Below are positions 63,349-64,000 of a DNA stretch of 64,000 nucleotides, piece after piece. How positions within the stretch are numbered: position 1 is the stretch's first letter; each line of letters starts with the position of its first letter. A program made the translations under genes and the position numbers. The notes beneath the pieces were generated by a model. The model was not told the origin of the DNA, did not search any database, and worked only from the letters and a program-made list of their open reading frames with translations. Source of the DNA: Naumovozyma dairenensis CBS 421 (Eukaryota > Ascomycota > Saccharomycetes > Saccharomycetales > Saccharomycetaceae); assembly GCF_000227115.2 (NCBI RefSeq), contig NC_016479.1:1858686-1922685 (forward strand). The letters run 5' to 3'.

Positions 63349-64000
63349 ATGGAGAGTCCAACATTACAGGATATAATTATTGATTACAGAGGCAACAGCA
63401 CTATCACTAATACAACTATGAATACGAATGGTAGTAGCCAAATGATGCATCTTTCAAACGTCCCATCCAGTAATACACCAAGTTCCTCTGCAACTGCAGT
63501 CACCACTTTACATGATATCAAAGAAGAAGAAGATACTGACGTTGATGATGATGAAATGGAACGTGTCCCATTACATCTTAACGACACTTTAGATGGAGAG
63601 TCAAATCATATGCTCCACATAGCACCGGAGGATACAACCGAAGCGATCATGCATATGAATATAAACGAAATGACCAACGGTAATGCGTTGGATATAATAC
63701 GCCATAATGAAGGACGAGAACCAAAAGAGACAAATGAACAACACCTCAATGAACCCGCTGATATTATTAGTCATAGAACCACATCCTTAAATTCACTAAA
63801 TGATTTAGATAATACTCATGATAACAGGAACATCATCATCAATTCAACTAATATAATACAAGATAAAAATGAAAGTACAGAAGAATTAACACTTTTACCG
63901 CCATTGCCAAATATAGATGGTTTGAACATTATAGAAGACTCGCTGAGTACAACACCACTTGGAGAAAATGAAAACGTTATTGTTGATACTATACAGGATT
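63349..64000 (+). CDS. Unidentified acidic protein, N-terminal part (cut by window edge)
   Basis: An open frame from ATG at 63349 to the last base with no stop: 217 complete codons. The protein is rich in Asn, Asp, Glu, Thr and Ser, with acidic clusters (IKEEEDTDVDDDEME near 60-74) and Asn/Ile stretches, and has no signal peptide or membrane span so far. Such sequence is typical of the disordered N terminus of a yeast regulatory or transcription protein. I do not recognise the family. Its length without a stop and regular codon use make a real gene likely. Confidence 0.7.
   Translation, partial: MESPTLQDIIIDYRGNSTITNTTMNTNGSSQMMHLSNVPSSNTPSSSATAVTTLHDIKEEEDTDVDDDEMERVPLHLNDTLDGESNHMLHIAPEDTTEAIMHMNINEMTNGNALDIIRHNEGREPKETNEQHLNEPADIISHRTTSLNSLNDLDNTHDNRNIIINSTNIIQDKNESTEELTLLPPLPNIDGLNIIEDSLSTTPLGENENVIVDTIQD

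Overview
This is a eukaryotic window from a budding yeast of the Saccharomycetaceae that descends from the whole-genome duplication. Evidence: nearly every long reading frame is recognisable as the counterpart of a Saccharomyces cerevisiae gene; genes are compact and almost intronless; the one intron found has GTATGT and TACTAAC signals; and the gene order merges blocks that in S. cerevisiae lie on chromosomes II/XVI, IV/II and V/IX. The AT-rich sequence, long Asn, Gln and Thr codon runs, many microsatellites, and the lack of a point centromere at the ancestral site (36289-36967) favour a Naumovozyma species. The species call is inference. A 20-base N run (58176-58195) shows this is a draft assembly.

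Layout. 1-2134: VMA2 (cut by the window edge) and ATG14, both leftward. 2135-5971: an insertion relative to S. cerevisiae order, with an unrecognised secretory/membrane protein gene (3289-4350) and an Old Yellow Enzyme gene. 6954-18858: SHE3, OPY1, SUA7, SRP54, CCZ1 and AGP2, with the SHE3-OPY1 pair inverted relative to S. cerevisiae; a 48-codon open frame lies upstream of CCZ1. 19815-30958: ATP16, MCD1 and UTP20. 31199-36288: VAB2, GIM4, WBP1 and IRC22. 36968-49721: YND1, NUG1, TMA20 (two exons), the U4 snRNA gene SNR14, SEC3, NTF2 and a YER010C-like gene. 50097-54317: PAN1. 54318-64000 is gene-poor: a degenerate retrotransposon LTR/gag-like relic, two near-identical TIR-type cell-wall mannoprotein genes (the first broken by the assembly gap), and the start of an unidentified acidic protein gene.

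The genes are mostly housekeeping: vacuolar acidification, autophagy and vacuole fusion (VMA2, ATG14, CCZ1, VAB2), secretion and N-glycosylation (SRP54, WBP1, YND1, SEC3), ribosome biogenesis and translation (UTP20, NUG1, TMA20), mRNA transport (SHE3), splicing (U4), transcription (SUA7), cohesion (MCD1), ATP synthesis (ATP16), endocytosis (PAN1) and nuclear import (NTF2). Readable promoter signals fit these roles: adjacent RRPE and PAC elements before UTP20 and NUG1, two MluI cell-cycle boxes before MCD1, two Yap1-type sites before the OYE gene, and an anaerobic AR1 match before the complete TIR gene.

The less ordinary items are the secretory orphan gene with its synteny break, the paired LTR/gag-like relics (39438-39767 and 54931-55281), the missing ancestral centromere, the identical TIR gene halves with unrelated flanks, the 48-codon frame at 14019, and a WBP1 protein without its C-terminal dilysine signal. 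I did not find evidence for a wholly new multi-gene system.
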